DNA of 64,000 nucleotides from CAZDXJ01 sp050303615 (GTDB lineage Bacteria; Pseudomonadota; Gammaproteobacteria; Methylococcales; Methylomonadaceae). Position 1 is the first letter of the stretch, and each line of letters opens with the position of its first letter. Location: assembly GCA_050303615.1 (NCBI GenBank), contig JBNLCC010000029.1:17339-81338 (forward strand), written 5' to 3'. Below, piece by piece: positions 8,491 to 17,018 of this stretch. Position numbers and translations under genes: made by a program. Under the pieces are notes generated by a model that was not told where the DNA came from, ran no database searches, and was given only the letters and a program-made list of their open reading frames with translations.

Positions 8491-10398
8491 ATGCCCGTTA
8501 TTACCCTTCCTGACGGTTCACAGCGTGAATTTGATCATGCCGTTTCAGTAATGGATGTCGCCAGTTCGATAGGTGCCGGTTTGGCTAAAGCGACCCTGGC
8601 AGGCAAGGTAAACGATAAGCTGGTTGATGCCAGTACCCTAATCGAACAGGATGCGGCATTACAGATTATCACTGCCAAGGATCAAGACGGACTGGAAATT
8701 ATCCGCCATTCGACAGCGCATTTGCTGGCACAGGCCGTTAAGCAGCTGTTCCCCGACGCGCAGGTGACCATCGGTCCGGTTATAGAAAACGGTTTTTACT
8801 ATGACTTTGCGTACCAACGGCCGTTTACTCCTGAAGACCTCCTTGCCATCGAGAAAAAAATGCAGCAATTGGCTGCCGAGGATTGCCAGGTCAGTCGTTC
8901 GCTAATGCCCAGGGATGAGGCCGTGAAATTTTTCCGTGAGCAGGCTGAGCAATATAAAGCCGAAATTATCGAATCCATTCCGGTCAATGAAGATCTGTCG
9001 CTTTATACCCAGGGGGAATTTACCGACTTATGCCGCGGCCCGCATGTGCCGTCGACCGGAAAGCTGAAGGCGTTTAAATTGATGAAAATTGCCGGTGCCT
9101 ATTGGCGCGGTGATTCAAACAATGAAATGCTGCAGCGGATTTATGGTACTGCATGGGCCGATAAAAAGGATTTAAAAGCTTATTTACATCGTTTGGAAGA
9201 AGCCGAAAAGCGCGATCATCGCAAGTTAGCCAAAACGCTGGATTTGTTCCATACTCAGGAAGAAGCGCCTGGCATGGTGTTCTGGCATGAAAAGGGCTGG
9301 ACGATATACCAGCAGGTTGAGCAATACATAAGGCATAAGCTGTTTTTAAACGGTTACAGCGAAGTAAAAACCCCTCAGGTGGTCGATCGTTCTTTGTGGG
9401 AAAAATCAGGTCACTGGGATAAATTTGGGGATATGATTTTTACGACGCATTCCGAGCATCGTGATTATGCCGTCAAGCCAATGAATTGTCCCTGTCATAT
9501 TCAAATCTACAATCAGGGTATTAAAAGTTACCGTGATTTGCCGATTCGTTTGGCGGAATTCGGCTCCTGTCACCGCAATGAACCTTCAGGCACTCTGCAC
9601 GGCTTGATGCGAGTCAGAAATTTTGTACAGGACGATGCCCATATATTCTGTACCGAAAATCAGGTTCAAGATGAAGTTTCGATTTTTATCGATCTGTTGT
9701 TTGATGTCTATAAAGATTTTGGTTTTGAAGAGATTCTAATTAAATTGTCCACACGACCAGAAAACAGGGTGGGCGATGATGCGGTTTGGGACAAGGCGGA
9801 GAGTGCATTAGAACTGGCGTTGAACAACAAGGGCCTTGTTTGGGAACTGCAGCCCGGTGAAGGTGCCTTTTACGGCCCTAAAATTGAATTTTCTCTCAGG
9901 GATTGTATCGGCCGGGTATGGCAATGCGGCACCATACAGGTGGACTTCTCGATGCCAGCCAGACTGGACGCTACCTATATTGCGGAAGATGGCTCCAAAC
10001 AGGTGCCGGTTATGTTGCATCGCGCCATCCTCGGCTCGTTGGAACGCTTTATCGGCATTTTGATTGAACAACATGCCGGAACATTTCCGCTGTGGTTGTC
10101 TCCGATACAGGTGGTGCTGCTGAATATTGCCGATCGCCACGCCGAATATGCGCAGCGATTGAAGGAAAAATTCGATGCGGCAGGTCTTCGAGTAAAATTA
10201 GACTTGAGAAATGAAAAGATCGGATTTAAAATTCGCGAGCACTCTATGCAGCGCATACCGTATCTTTTAATAACCGGCGATAAAGAATTAGAGGATCAAA
10301 CCATTGCTGTGCGCACGCAAAAAGGTGATGATCTGGGTAGTTTTTCAATCGATGAATTCATAGAAAAATTAAAACAACAGATTGAAAACAAAAAATAA
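8491..10398 (+). CDS. thrS: threonyl-tRNA synthetase
   Basis: Class II synthetase charging tRNA-Thr. The 635-residue protein has an N-terminal TGS domain (about residues 1-62), the HxxxH-type editing domain (RHSTAHLLAQAVKQLFP), the catalytic core with zinc ligands C333 (MNCPCH), H384 (DDAHIFC) and H510 (MLHRAILG), motif 2 (CHRNEPSG), and a C-terminal anticodon-binding domain. It heads the conserved thrS-infC-rpmI-rplT-pheST cluster. The start ATG at 8491 has only a weak ribosome-binding site (GGATAATTTGATTTTATAA), which may reflect translational control as in E. coli thrS. I could not fold a convincing operator by eye. Confidence 0.98.
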   Translation: MPVITLPDGSQREFDHAVSVMDVASSIGAGLAKATLAGKVNDKLVDASTLIEQDAALQIITAKDQDGLEIIRHSTAHLLAQAVKQLFPDAQVTIGPVIENGFYYDFAYQRPFTPEDLLAIEKKMQQLAAEDCQVSRSLMPRDEAVKFFREQAEQYKAEIIESIPVNEDLSLYTQGEFTDLCRGPHVPSTGKLKAFKLMKIAGAYWRGDSNNEMLQRIYGTAWADKKDLKAYLHRLEEAEKRDHRKLAKTLDLFHTQEEAPGMVFWHEKGWTIYQQVEQYIRHKLFLNGYSEVKTPQVVDRSLWEKSGHWDKFGDMIFTTHSEHRDYAVKPMNCPCHIQIYNQGIKSYRDLPIRLAEFGSCHRNEPSGTLHGLMRVRNFVQDDAHIFCTENQVQDEVSIFIDLLFDVYKDFGFEEILIKLSTRPENRVGDDAVWDKAESALELALNNKGLVWELQPGEGAFYGPKIEFSLRDCIGRVWQCGTIQVDFSMPARLDATYIAEDGSKQVPVMLHRAILGSLERFIGILIEQHAGTFPLWLSPIQVVLLNIADRHAEYAQRLKEKFDAAGLRVKLDLRNEKIGFKIREHSMQRIPYLLITGDKELEDQTIAVRTQKGDDLGSFSIDEFIEKLKQQIENKK

Positions 10399-10407
10399 TT
10401 TTAAGCT

Positions 10408-10424
10408 AGGAGGATCTGGGTATC
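10408..10424 (+). promoter_or_regulatory. AGGAGG ribosome-binding site deciding the ATC start of infC
   Basis: AGGAGG (10408-10413) is followed by an eight-base spacer and ATC (10422-10424). No ATG, GTG or TTG lies at suitable distance in the infC frame. A strong Shine-Dalgarno with a rare start is the arrangement on which IF-3 autoregulation depends. Confidence 0.8.
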
Positions 10425-10946
10425 GCTGCTAAAAAAAATGAAACACGCCTGAATGACGCTATCACTGCAAGAAGGGTAAGGGTGATAGGTGCTGACGGTG
10501 AGCCGGTGGGGATCATTGCTATAGAAGAAGCTAAACAACTCGCTTATAATGCAAACCTTGATTTGGTGGAGATCTCTCCAAACGCGGATCCGCCTGTTTG
10601 TAAAGTAATGGACTTTGGTAAATACCAGTTTGACCAGAATAAAAAACTGCAGGCAGCCAAGAAAAAACAAAAACAGATCCAGGTCAAGGAAATTAAATTC
10701 CGACCGGGTACGGAAGAAGGTGATTACCAGGTTAAATTGCGCAACTTGACTCGTTTTCTGGAAGACGGTAACAAGACCAAGATTACCGTCCGTTTCCGTG
10801 GCCGGGAAATGGCCCATCGTGAAATTGGGATGGAATTGCTGAAACGTATCGAAAATGACCTGGAAGAAATTGCCGCCGTTGAGCAGTTCCCCAAAATGGA
10901 AGGCCGGCAAATGGTCATGGTCATGGGGCCGAAAAAGAAGAAGTAA
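10422..10946 (+). CDS. infC: translation initiation factor IF-3, with a non-canonical ATC start
   Basis: IF-3 binds the 30S subunit, prevents 50S association and rejects non-AUG start codons. The protein shows NLDLVEISPNADPPVCKVMD and the KEIKFRPGTEEGDYQVK core, and ends PKMEGRQ...GPKKKK. The first standard start in frame (GTG 10482) would remove the conserved N terminus, including RLNDAITARRVRV. Reading upstream in the same frame, that conserved sequence continues back to ATC at 10422. A perfect AGGAGG lies at 10408-10413, eight bases before it. That gives 174 residues, the usual size. Rare AUU, AUC or AUA starts on infC are known to give autoregulation by IF-3 itself. It lies 23 bases after thrS. 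Confidence 0.93.
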   Translation: MAAKKNETRLNDAITARRVRVIGADGEPVGIIAIEEAKQLAYNANLDLVEISPNADPPVCKVMDFGKYQFDQNKKLQAAKKKQKQIQVKEIKFRPGTEEGDYQVKLRNLTRFLEDGNKTKITVRFRGREMAHREIGMELLKRIENDLEEIAAVEQFPKMEGRQMVMVMGPKKKK

Positions 10947-11044
10947 TTACTCGATCAGCCGGTGCTGTCTTGTCTGCGGCAGGGAAGATTGCCAATTCGT
11001 GAAGTATTGTTTGTCGCAGATCGTTGCCGTACACAAATCTAACC

Positions 11045-11125
11045 CAGCATTTTATGGAGAAATGCTGCTTCATCGGTATCGATGAATTGAAGATGTCCGG
11101 ATAGGGCCATGCATTTTGCCTTATC
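11045..11125 (+). promoter_or_regulatory. structured leader upstream of rpmI, candidate L20 autoregulatory site
   Basis: Within the 232-base infC-rpmI spacer three hairpins follow one another: CAGCATTT/AAATGCTG (11045-11067), TTCATCG/CGATGAA with a GTAT loop (11069-11086), and GATAGGGC/GCCTTATC (11100-11125, one G-T pair). In several bacteria L20 represses rpmI-rplT by binding a structured region here. The hairpins are visible in the sequence; L20 binding is inference. Confidence 0.45.
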
Positions 11126-11178
11126 AGGCTTTATCGTTGCCAAGGATGCTGTTTATTTTAAATACTTGGAGAAAACAA

Positions 11179-11376
11179 ATGCCGAAAATAAAAACCAATC
11201 GTGGTGCTGCAAAGCGGTTTAAGCGCACCGGTTCTGGCGGGTTCAAATGCAACCAGTCTCATCGTCGTCATATTTTGACTAAAAAAAGCACAAAAAGAAA
11301 ACGGCAGTTGCGCAAAGCGGCAATGCTTCATGCCTCAGATGTGCGTATGGCTGCACGTATGTTGCCTTACAGTTAA
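11179..11376 (+). CDS. rpmI: 50S ribosomal protein L35
   Basis: Small basic protein of the large subunit, 65 residues, opening MPKIKTNRGAAKRFK and containing SHRRHILTKKSTKRKRQL, the L35 signature. I chose the ATG at 11179, preceded by GGAG (11168-11171), over an upstream in-frame ATG at 11116 that would add 21 residues foreign to the family. It lies between infC and rplT in the universal order and is probably controlled with rplT through the upstream leader. Confidence 0.97.
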   Translation: MPKIKTNRGAAKRFKRTGSGGFKCNQSHRRHILTKKSTKRKRQLRKAAMLHASDVRMAARMLPYS

Positions 11377-11397
11377 TTTTAGAAGACGAGAACAATC

Positions 11398-11751
11398 ATG
11401 CCTAGAGTAAAGCGCGGCGTAACAGCCAGAGCAAGACACAAAAAAGTTTTAAAGCAAGCCAAAGGTTATTACGGTGCACGGAGCAGAGTCTATCGTGTCG
11501 CCAAACAAGCGGTTATCAAAGCCGGCCAATATGCCTATCGGGATCGGAAACAACGCAAGCGGCAGTTCCGTTCTTTGTGGATCGTGCGTATCAATGCGGC
11601 AGCTCGGGAATGTGGGTTGTCTTACAGCCGATTTATGAACGGGCTGCATAAAGCAAACGTTGATATAGATCGTAAAGTGCTGGCTGATATTGCAGTACGT
11701 GATAAAGAGGGATTTGCCGAGCTGGCTAAAATTGCTCAGGCGAATCTTTAA
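11398..11751 (+). CDS. rplT: 50S ribosomal protein L20
   Basis: L20 is an early assembly protein of the 50S subunit and the usual repressor of its own operon. The 117-residue sequence begins MPRVKRGVTARARHKKVLK, continues with GYYGARSRVYRVAKQAV and RDRKQRKRQFRSLWI, and matches L20 in full. It starts 21 bases after rpmI. A strong hairpin terminator follows, separating it from pheS. Confidence 0.98.
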   Translation: MPRVKRGVTARARHKKVLKQAKGYYGARSRVYRVAKQAVIKAGQYAYRDRKQRKRQFRSLWIVRINAAARECGLSYSRFMNGLHKANVDIDRKVLADIAVRDKEGFAELAKIAQANL

Positions 11752-11770
11752 TTTTCCGGAATAACATGTG

Positions 11771-11812
11771 AAACCGGCTTTGTCAGGGACAAAGCCGGTT
11801 TTGGTTTTTCTG
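11771..11812 (+). terminator. strong terminator or attenuator between rplT and pheS
   Basis: A perfect 13-base stem AAACCGGCTTTGT (11771-11783) and ACAAAGCCGGTTT (11789-11801) with a five-base loop is followed by TTGGTTTTT. It lies 36 bases before the pheS start. In E. coli an attenuator with a Phe-rich leader peptide occupies this place. No leader frame rich in Phe codons is visible here, so it may be a plain terminator with partial read-through. Confidence 0.85.
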
Positions 11813-11847
11813 TATCTCCCACATTAAACAATTGCGAGGCCAGGGCA

Positions 11848-12867
11848 GTGGCGACTACCCTCGAAGAACTGCTTGCTCAGGCTCTTCAACAACTTGAGCA
11901 GGCAACAGATTTAACGACACTCGACCAGGTGCGTGTCCGCTACCTGGGAAAAAAAGGCGAATTTACCCGGCAGATGAAGGAATTGGGTAAGCTTGAACCG
12001 GCGCAACGTCCGCTGGCCGGACAAGCTGTCAATCAAGCTAAAACTGCGTTCCAGCAACGCTTGGAAAGCTGCAGGGAAAGTCTGCAGGCTGCGGCGTTGG
12101 AACAGCGCCTTGCCGGTGAAAGTATTGACGTTTCTTTGCCCGGCAGGGGACAACAGGTTTGCGGCTTGCACCCTGTTACGCTGACGTTGCGGCGTATCAA
12201 CCGGATTTTCAGCAGTGTCGGTTTTGATGTTGTGGAAGGGCCCGAAATCGAGGACGACTACCATAACTTCGAAGCATTGAATATACCGGCGCATCATCCC
12301 GCCAGGGCGATGCATGATACCTTTTATTTCGACGCGCATACGGTATTGCGCACCCACACGTCACCGGTGCAAATCCGCGTCATGGAATCCAAGCAGCCGC
12401 CGTTAAAAGTGATTGCGCCGGGACGAGTTTATCGATGCGATTCGGATATCACGCATACACCAATGTTTCATCAGGTGGAAGGCTTTCTGGTGGATACCGA
12501 TGTCAGTTTTGCCGAGTTGAAAGGTGTCATCTATGAATTTTTGCGCGCCTTTTTCGAAAAGGACAGCCAAGTGCGCTTCAGGCCATCCTATTTTCCGTTT
12601 ACCGAACCTTCGGCAGAGTTTGATATTACCTGTGTCATGTGTGATGGCGTAGGCTGTCGCGTGTGCGGTCAAACCGGCTGGTTGGAAATGGGGGGGTGTG
12701 GCATGATTCATCCTGCGGTTTTCAAGTCAGTAAATATAGATAACGAAAAGTATACAGGTTTTGCGTTCGGTATTGGTGTCGAAAGGCTGGCAATGATGCG
12801 TTACGGTATCAGCGATTTAAGGTTGTTTTTTGAAAATGATCTTAAATTTCTTGAGCAATTTAATTAA
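11848..12867 (+). CDS. pheS: phenylalanyl-tRNA synthetase alpha subunit
   Basis: Catalytic subunit of the alpha2-beta2 class II synthetase. The 339-residue protein has an N-terminal coiled coil, the motif 2 region (THTSPVQIRVM, IAPGRVYRCDSDITHTPMFHQVEG), the FRPSYFPFTEPSAE stretch, and the motif 3 segment GFAFGIGVERLAMMRYGI. It starts with GTG at 11848, preceded by GAGGCCAGGGCA. Length and order (pheS-pheT-ihfA) are standard. It lies just downstream of a strong terminator hairpin, so expression must come from read-through or an unrecognised promoter. Confidence 0.97.
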   Translation: MATTLEELLAQALQQLEQATDLTTLDQVRVRYLGKKGEFTRQMKELGKLEPAQRPLAGQAVNQAKTAFQQRLESCRESLQAAALEQRLAGESIDVSLPGRGQQVCGLHPVTLTLRRINRIFSSVGFDVVEGPEIEDDYHNFEALNIPAHHPARAMHDTFYFDAHTVLRTHTSPVQIRVMESKQPPLKVIAPGRVYRCDSDITHTPMFHQVEGFLVDTDVSFAELKGVIYEFLRAFFEKDSQVRFRPSYFPFTEPSAEFDITCVMCDGVGCRVCGQTGWLEMGGCGMIHPAVFKSVNIDNEKYTGFAFGIGVERLAMMRYGISDLRLFFENDLKFLEQFN

Positions 12868-12880
12868 CGAGGGGTAAATC

Positions 12881-15256
12881 ATGCGATTTAGTGAAGCTTG
12901 GTTAAGAGAATTCATAAACCCTTCGATAACCACGGCTGAAATGGTGGAGCAACTGACCATGGCCGGTCTCGAGGTTGATGCAGTGGAACCGGCAGCAGCA
13001 GAATTCAGCGGGGTCGTTGTCGGTGAAGTCGTCGACCTAAAGCCGCATCCGAATGCCGATAAATTACGCGTCTGCCGGGTTGATGTGGGTAGCGGAGAAC
13101 CGCTGCAGATAGTCTGCGGAGCAAGTAATGTAACCGTAGGCTTGAAAGCACCGACCGCACTGATAGGTGCAGTGCTCCCCGGCGATTTTAAAATCAAACA
13201 ATCAAAATTGCGCGGTGAAGTTTCGCTGGGCATGTTATGTTCCGAAAAAGAATTAGGCTTGGCGGCCGATGCCGAAGGTCTCATGGAACTGATGCCCGAT
13301 GCGCCGGTAGGGAAGGATGTTCGTAACTATCTGGCGTTGGATGATTGCATTATTGAACTGGATTTGACGCCAAATCGCGCTGATTGTCTGAGTGTAGAGG
13401 GCATAGCCCGAGAGGTGGCGCTGTTAAATCAACTGTCTTTTAATACGGCCGACACCGTTAATAGTGCCATTACCCACCAGCAACAGCTTGCAGTGGTTGT
13501 TGAAGCAACGGATTGTTGCCCCCGCTATCTGGGGCGATTGATTAAAGGTGTCAATCCGGCGGCCGAAACGCCTCTTTGGATGCAGGAGAAACTGCGCCGT
13601 TCGGGTTTAAGGAGTTTAGGGCCTTTGGTGGATGTGACCAATTATGTCCTGTTGGAACTGGGGCAACCGCTGCACGCTTTTGATGCGGACAAGCTTTGCG
13701 GCAATATTGTGGTACGCAAAGCGTTGGATGGCGAGGAGCTGGCATTGCTCAATGGCCAGACCGTTAAGCTGCATCACGAGGCATTGGTGATTGCCGATCA
13801 AAACAAAGCGTTAGCGTTGGCCGGAGTGATGGGCGGCAGTGAATCGGCGGTTTCTGATGATACCAAAGATGTTTTCCTTGAATGTGCTTATTTTAGCCCG
13901 GCGACAATGATGGGAAAGGCCCGCGCTTTCGGTTTGCACACCGATTCATCGCATCGTTTCGAAAGGGGTGTCGATCCGTTTTTGCAGGCGAGAGCCATTG
14001 AGCGCGCAACGCAGTTGATTACTGAAATTGCCGGAGGCAGTGCCGGACCCATTACAGAAGTGGTCGATCCGGCACAGTTGCCGGAGAGAGCACCGGTTAT
14101 GGTTCGAGCCGATAGAGTAAACAAACTGTTGGGTATTGCATTGCCGGAAAGCCAGATAAACGATATTTTGCACCGTTTGGGGATGGTGGTTCAGGTTGAG
14201 GATTACGGCTGGCAGGTAACTCCGCCCGGGTTTCGGTTCGACATCGCCATTGAAGCGGATTTGATTGAGGAATTGGCCCGGGTTTACGGTTATAACAATC
14301 TTCCGAAAAGCAGTATTACGTTGCGCTCAGAATTATCCCAGGCGCAAGAATCGATCATTGACTCGGATCGGTTTAAGGATTTACTCGTGGACCGGGGTTA
14401 TCAGGAAGCTATCACCTATAGTTTTGTTGATCAACAATTGCAAGAGGCTATCGATCCGGATAAAGAATATGTTACTCTGAAAAACCCGATTTCCTCCGAT
14501 ATGTCCGTGATGCGCACTACTTTATGGTGTGGTCTGATCCAAGCGGCATTGAAAAATATTAATCGCCAGCAGCAGCGTGTCAGGCTGTTTGAGACCGGCT
14601 TGTCATTTGTTCGTACACAAGGCCAACTACTACAACAAAAAATGTTGGCCGGGCTGATTTTAGGTAATGTTTATCCCGAGCAATGGGCCGATAAGAACAG
14701 AGCGGTGGACTTTTTCGACGCAAAAGCGGACGTTGAAAATATTTGTGCCATTACCGGTTATCAAGTCGGTTTTATTGCTGGAAAACGCCCCGCTTTGCAC
14801 CCCGGCCAAACGGCTGAAATACTGACAGCCAACGGGGAGCATCTTGGTTGGCTGGGTATGTTGCATCCGACCTTGGAAAAAAAGCTGGGCTTTGATGGCC
14901 GGGTATTTCTTTTTGAACTGGATGTGCAGCGGCTAAGCAACCGTTTAGTCCCGGTATTTAAACAATTATCCAAATTTCCTTCGGTAAGGCGTGATTTAGC
15001 GGTTATTGTTGACGAGTCGATCACTTCGTCAGCGATTTTGAGCTGTATCGAATCCATTAAAACGCAATTCATACAGGATGCGATAGTTTTTGATGTCTAC
15101 CGCGGCAAAGGTGTTGCGGATGGACAAAAAAGTGTTGCTTTGGGACTAATATTGCAGGATCACTCGCAAACCCTTACAGATTCGGAAATTGATGCTATAG
15201 TTAACAACGTGTTAGGTGAGTTATCCGATAAATTAAATGCAAAACTGAGGGATTAA
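12881..15256 (+). CDS. pheT: phenylalanyl-tRNA synthetase beta subunit
   Basis: Beta subunit, with tRNA binding and editing of mischarged Tyr-tRNA. The 791 residues follow the usual domain order: an N-terminal EMAP-like tRNA-binding domain (about residues 40-150, HPNADKLRVCRVDVG, QIVCGASNV), the B3/B4 editing domain, the B5 domain (about 400-475), a catalytic-like core, and a C-terminal anticodon-binding ferredoxin fold (FPSVRRDLAVIVDE onward). It begins 13 bases after pheS with a good ribosome-binding site (ACGAGGGGTAAATC). Confidence 0.98.
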   Translation: MRFSEAWLREFINPSITTAEMVEQLTMAGLEVDAVEPAAAEFSGVVVGEVVDLKPHPNADKLRVCRVDVGSGEPLQIVCGASNVTVGLKAPTALIGAVLPGDFKIKQSKLRGEVSLGMLCSEKELGLAADAEGLMELMPDAPVGKDVRNYLALDDCIIELDLTPNRADCLSVEGIAREVALLNQLSFNTADTVNSAITHQQQLAVVVEATDCCPRYLGRLIKGVNPAAETPLWMQEKLRRSGLRSLGPLVDVTNYVLLELGQPLHAFDADKLCGNIVVRKALDGEELALLNGQTVKLHHEALVIADQNKALALAGVMGGSESAVSDDTKDVFLECAYFSPATMMGKARAFGLHTDSSHRFERGVDPFLQARAIERATQLITEIAGGSAGPITEVVDPAQLPERAPVMVRADRVNKLLGIALPESQINDILHRLGMVVQVEDYGWQVTPPGFRFDIAIEADLIEELARVYGYNNLPKSSITLRSELSQAQESIIDSDRFKDLLVDRGYQEAITYSFVDQQLQEAIDPDKEYVTLKNPISSDMSVMRTTLWCGLIQAALKNINRQQQRVRLFETGLSFVRTQGQLLQQKMLAGLILGNVYPEQWADKNRAVDFFDAKADVENICAITGYQVGFIAGKRPALHPGQTAEILTANGEHLGWLGMLHPTLEKKLGFDGRVFLFELDVQRLSNRLVPVFKQLSKFPSVRRDLAVIVDESITSSAILSCIESIKTQFIQDAIVFDVYRGKGVADGQKSVALGLILQDHSQTLTDSEIDAIVNNVLGELSDKLNAKLRD

Positions 15257-15260
15257 ACGA

Positions 15261-15557
15261 ATGGCAATTACAAAAGCCGATTTTGCCGAAAGGTTGTTTG
15301 ATGAGCTTGGGTTAAACAAGCGCGAAGCAAAGGAAATGGTTGAATATTTCTTTGAAGAGATTAAAGGCTCGCTGGAGCATGGCGAGCAGGTAAAAGTTTC
15401 CGGATTCGGAAAATTCGAGCTGAGAGACAAAAACAGCCGTCCCGGCAGAAACCCGAAGACCGGCGAAGAAATCCCCGTTACAGCTCGCCGCGTGGTAACT
15501 TTTAGATCCGGTCAGAAATTAAAAGCCCGAGTAGAAGCTTATGCTGGAACCGAGTGA
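15261..15557 (+). CDS. ihfA: integration host factor subunit alpha
   Basis: Nucleoid protein that, with IhfB, binds specific sites and bends DNA sharply. The 98 residues show the HU/IHF fold: MAITKADFAERLFDELGLNK, GFGKFELRDK, and the beta-arm RPGRNPKTGEEIP with the intercalating proline at residue 65. It starts four bases after the pheT stop, so it is co-transcribed with pheST as in other gammaproteobacteria. Its end overlaps the following MerR gene by 17 bases. Confidence 0.97.
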   Translation: MAITKADFAERLFDELGLNKREAKEMVEYFFEEIKGSLEHGEQVKVSGFGKFELRDKNSRPGRNPKTGEEIPVTARRVVTFRSGQKLKARVEAYAGTE

Positions 15558-15894
15558 GAACCATGAATTGCCGGCAATTCCGGCAAAAAGATATTTTACC
15601 ATAGGTGAGGTAAGCGAACTGTGTGCGGTCAAACCCCACGTTTTGCGTTATTGGGAACAGGAGTTCACGCAGCTGAAACCGGTGAAAAGACGCGGTAACC
15701 GCCGCTATTACCAGCGCCATGACGTGCTGTTAATTCGCCAGATCCGGTCATTGCTGTACGAGCAGGGCTATACTATAGGTGGAGCAAGGGTTCATTTATC
15801 CAGCGACGATGCCAAGGAAGACTCTACACGCACCAAGCAGTTGATACATCAGATGTGTGGTGAATTAGAGGAAATCCTGGAATTGCTCAAATAA
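15541..15894 (+). CDS. MerR-family transcriptional regulator
   Basis: A 117-residue protein with an N-terminal winged helix of the MerR class: RYFTIGEVSELCAVKPHVLRYW at about residues 17-38, then RRGNRRYYQRHDVLLIRQIRSLL. A short C-terminal helix (HQMCGELEEILELLK) probably dimerises. It lacks the cysteine-rich metal site of MerR or CueR. It overlaps the 3' end of ihfA by 17 bases, so translation is probably coupled. A MerR-like gene directly after ihfA is common in proteobacteria, but its target is not established. Confidence 0.88.
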   Translation: MLEPSENHELPAIPAKRYFTIGEVSELCAVKPHVLRYWEQEFTQLKPVKRRGNRRYYQRHDVLLIRQIRSLLYEQGYTIGGARVHLSSDDAKEDSTRTKQLIHQMCGELEEILELLK

Positions 15895-15942
15895 CTAACT
15901 GCTTTCCGGCGGGTCAAATTAGCAGTCGCCGGAAATATACTC

Positions 15943-15960
15943 AGATTGTGTTCACAATCT
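15943..15960. promoter_or_regulatory. 18-base perfect palindrome at the tRNA-Pro promoter
   Basis: AGATTGTG, TT, CACAATCT forms an eight-base perfect inverted repeat with a two-base centre. It covers the -35 hexamer TTCACA (15951-15956), the position of a repressor operator. A second inverted repeat, TTTCCGGCG/CGCCGGAAA, lies just upstream (15903-15935). Confidence 0.45.
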
Positions 15961-15979
15961 GTTCAAAATGCAGTATCAT
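15951..15979 (+). promoter_or_regulatory. promoter of tRNA-Pro
   Basis: TTCACA (15951-15956) and TATCAT (15974-15979) are separated by 17 bases. The -10 box ends 14 bases before the mature tRNA. Confidence 0.55.
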
Positions 15980-15993
15980 TCTCTATTCAATGT

Positions 15994-16070
<77 letters not shown>

Positions 16071-16289
16071 GTTGAATTAATCATATTTTTTGCTGTTGTT
16101 CAGTTCATTTCGAAATCGAAAACCGCACTAATTGCCGTTGTATATTGGCAACAGTTGCAGGTAATAATCCTCGGCAGAATCCTGCTAAACTCTCTAACGA
16201 AACTTTTCAACCATTGTGTCGCTGCATTCAAAATGTTTTTGCAGGCATTCATGGTAAAAATGGGTGGATTGCGGACAGAAAGTTTAATT

Positions 16290-16889
16290 CTATGGATTGT
16301 TCCCTATCTGTGTTTTTTTGACTTCTCCTAACCACGCAGCAAAACGGATAAGTGCCCAACCTCGCAAGGCAATTTCAATGCTTAGACAGAAGGATATGAA
16401 ACCGATGGAAGTAAACGGCCATTGAATCCATAGCAGCAAGCCGAGCAGGGAAGAAATCATACCTCCCAAGATTGTGGATTTTGAATTTGGGAATTGGCCA
16501 GCAGAAGCGGCAATAACTCTAAAAACACCTTTGGCGATTAAAAATGCAGCTATCAGTACACTCATCTTATAGGTATCATGACTGAGCTCGAACAATACGA
16601 TTGTGCCGAAGACCGTATCCATGATGGCGAGTTGCAAATTAACGATGAACCTCTCCGAGTTTCTCGAAACATAAGTGTCGTAACATTCCAATACCCCCAC
16701 CACAACCAGAACTAATGCTGCTATCGGAAGCCATGCGTAAGCTCCGGATAAAATATAGACTCCTGGCACCATAATAGATGCTATTGAGATGATGCCGCCT
16801 AATATCAACATAATAAGGCCACGGAAGTATATCAACAGTTTTTGTGGAATGAATTGCGAGTATTCAGATCTTGTTTCTAATGTATTCAT
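16290..16889 (-). CDS. HdeD-like membrane protein (DUF308)
   Basis: A 199-residue integral membrane protein with about six hydrophobic helices, beginning after a 20-residue cytoplasmic N terminus (RGLIMLILGGIISIASIMVP is the first helix). Repeated pairs of helices with small residues (GVLECYD, AKGVFRVIAA, IEIALRGWALIRFAAW) are typical of the HdeD family. E. coli HdeD belongs to the acid-resistance island, but most homologues have no known function. It stands alone, with a tRNA on one side and a deaminase gene on the other, so context does not help. No acid-stress partners (hdeA, hdeB) are near. Confidence 0.7.
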   Translation of the reverse strand: MNTLETRSEYSQFIPQKLLIYFRGLIMLILGGIISIASIMVPGVYILSGAYAWLPIAALVLVVVGVLECYDTYVSRNSERFIVNLQLAIMDTVFGTIVLFELSHDTYKMSVLIAAFLIAKGVFRVIAASAGQFPNSKSTILGGMISSLLGLLLWIQWPFTSIGFISFCLSIEIALRGWALIRFAAWLGEVKKTQIGNNP

Positions 16890-17018
16890 GCAATTTCTAC
16901 TGTGTCAGCTTTGTTAAATTGAAGGCAAAATAAAAGATAATTCTTGCAAATCACGGCGTGCTGATCGATCGGTTTTATAAGGATGGTTCAAGGTTGGACG
17001 AACTCGGAGATTAATGCC

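Noticed and set aside
11752..11847. Phe-rich leader peptide (pheM-like)
   Set aside because: No start codon followed by a run of Phe codons in any forward frame of the spacer.
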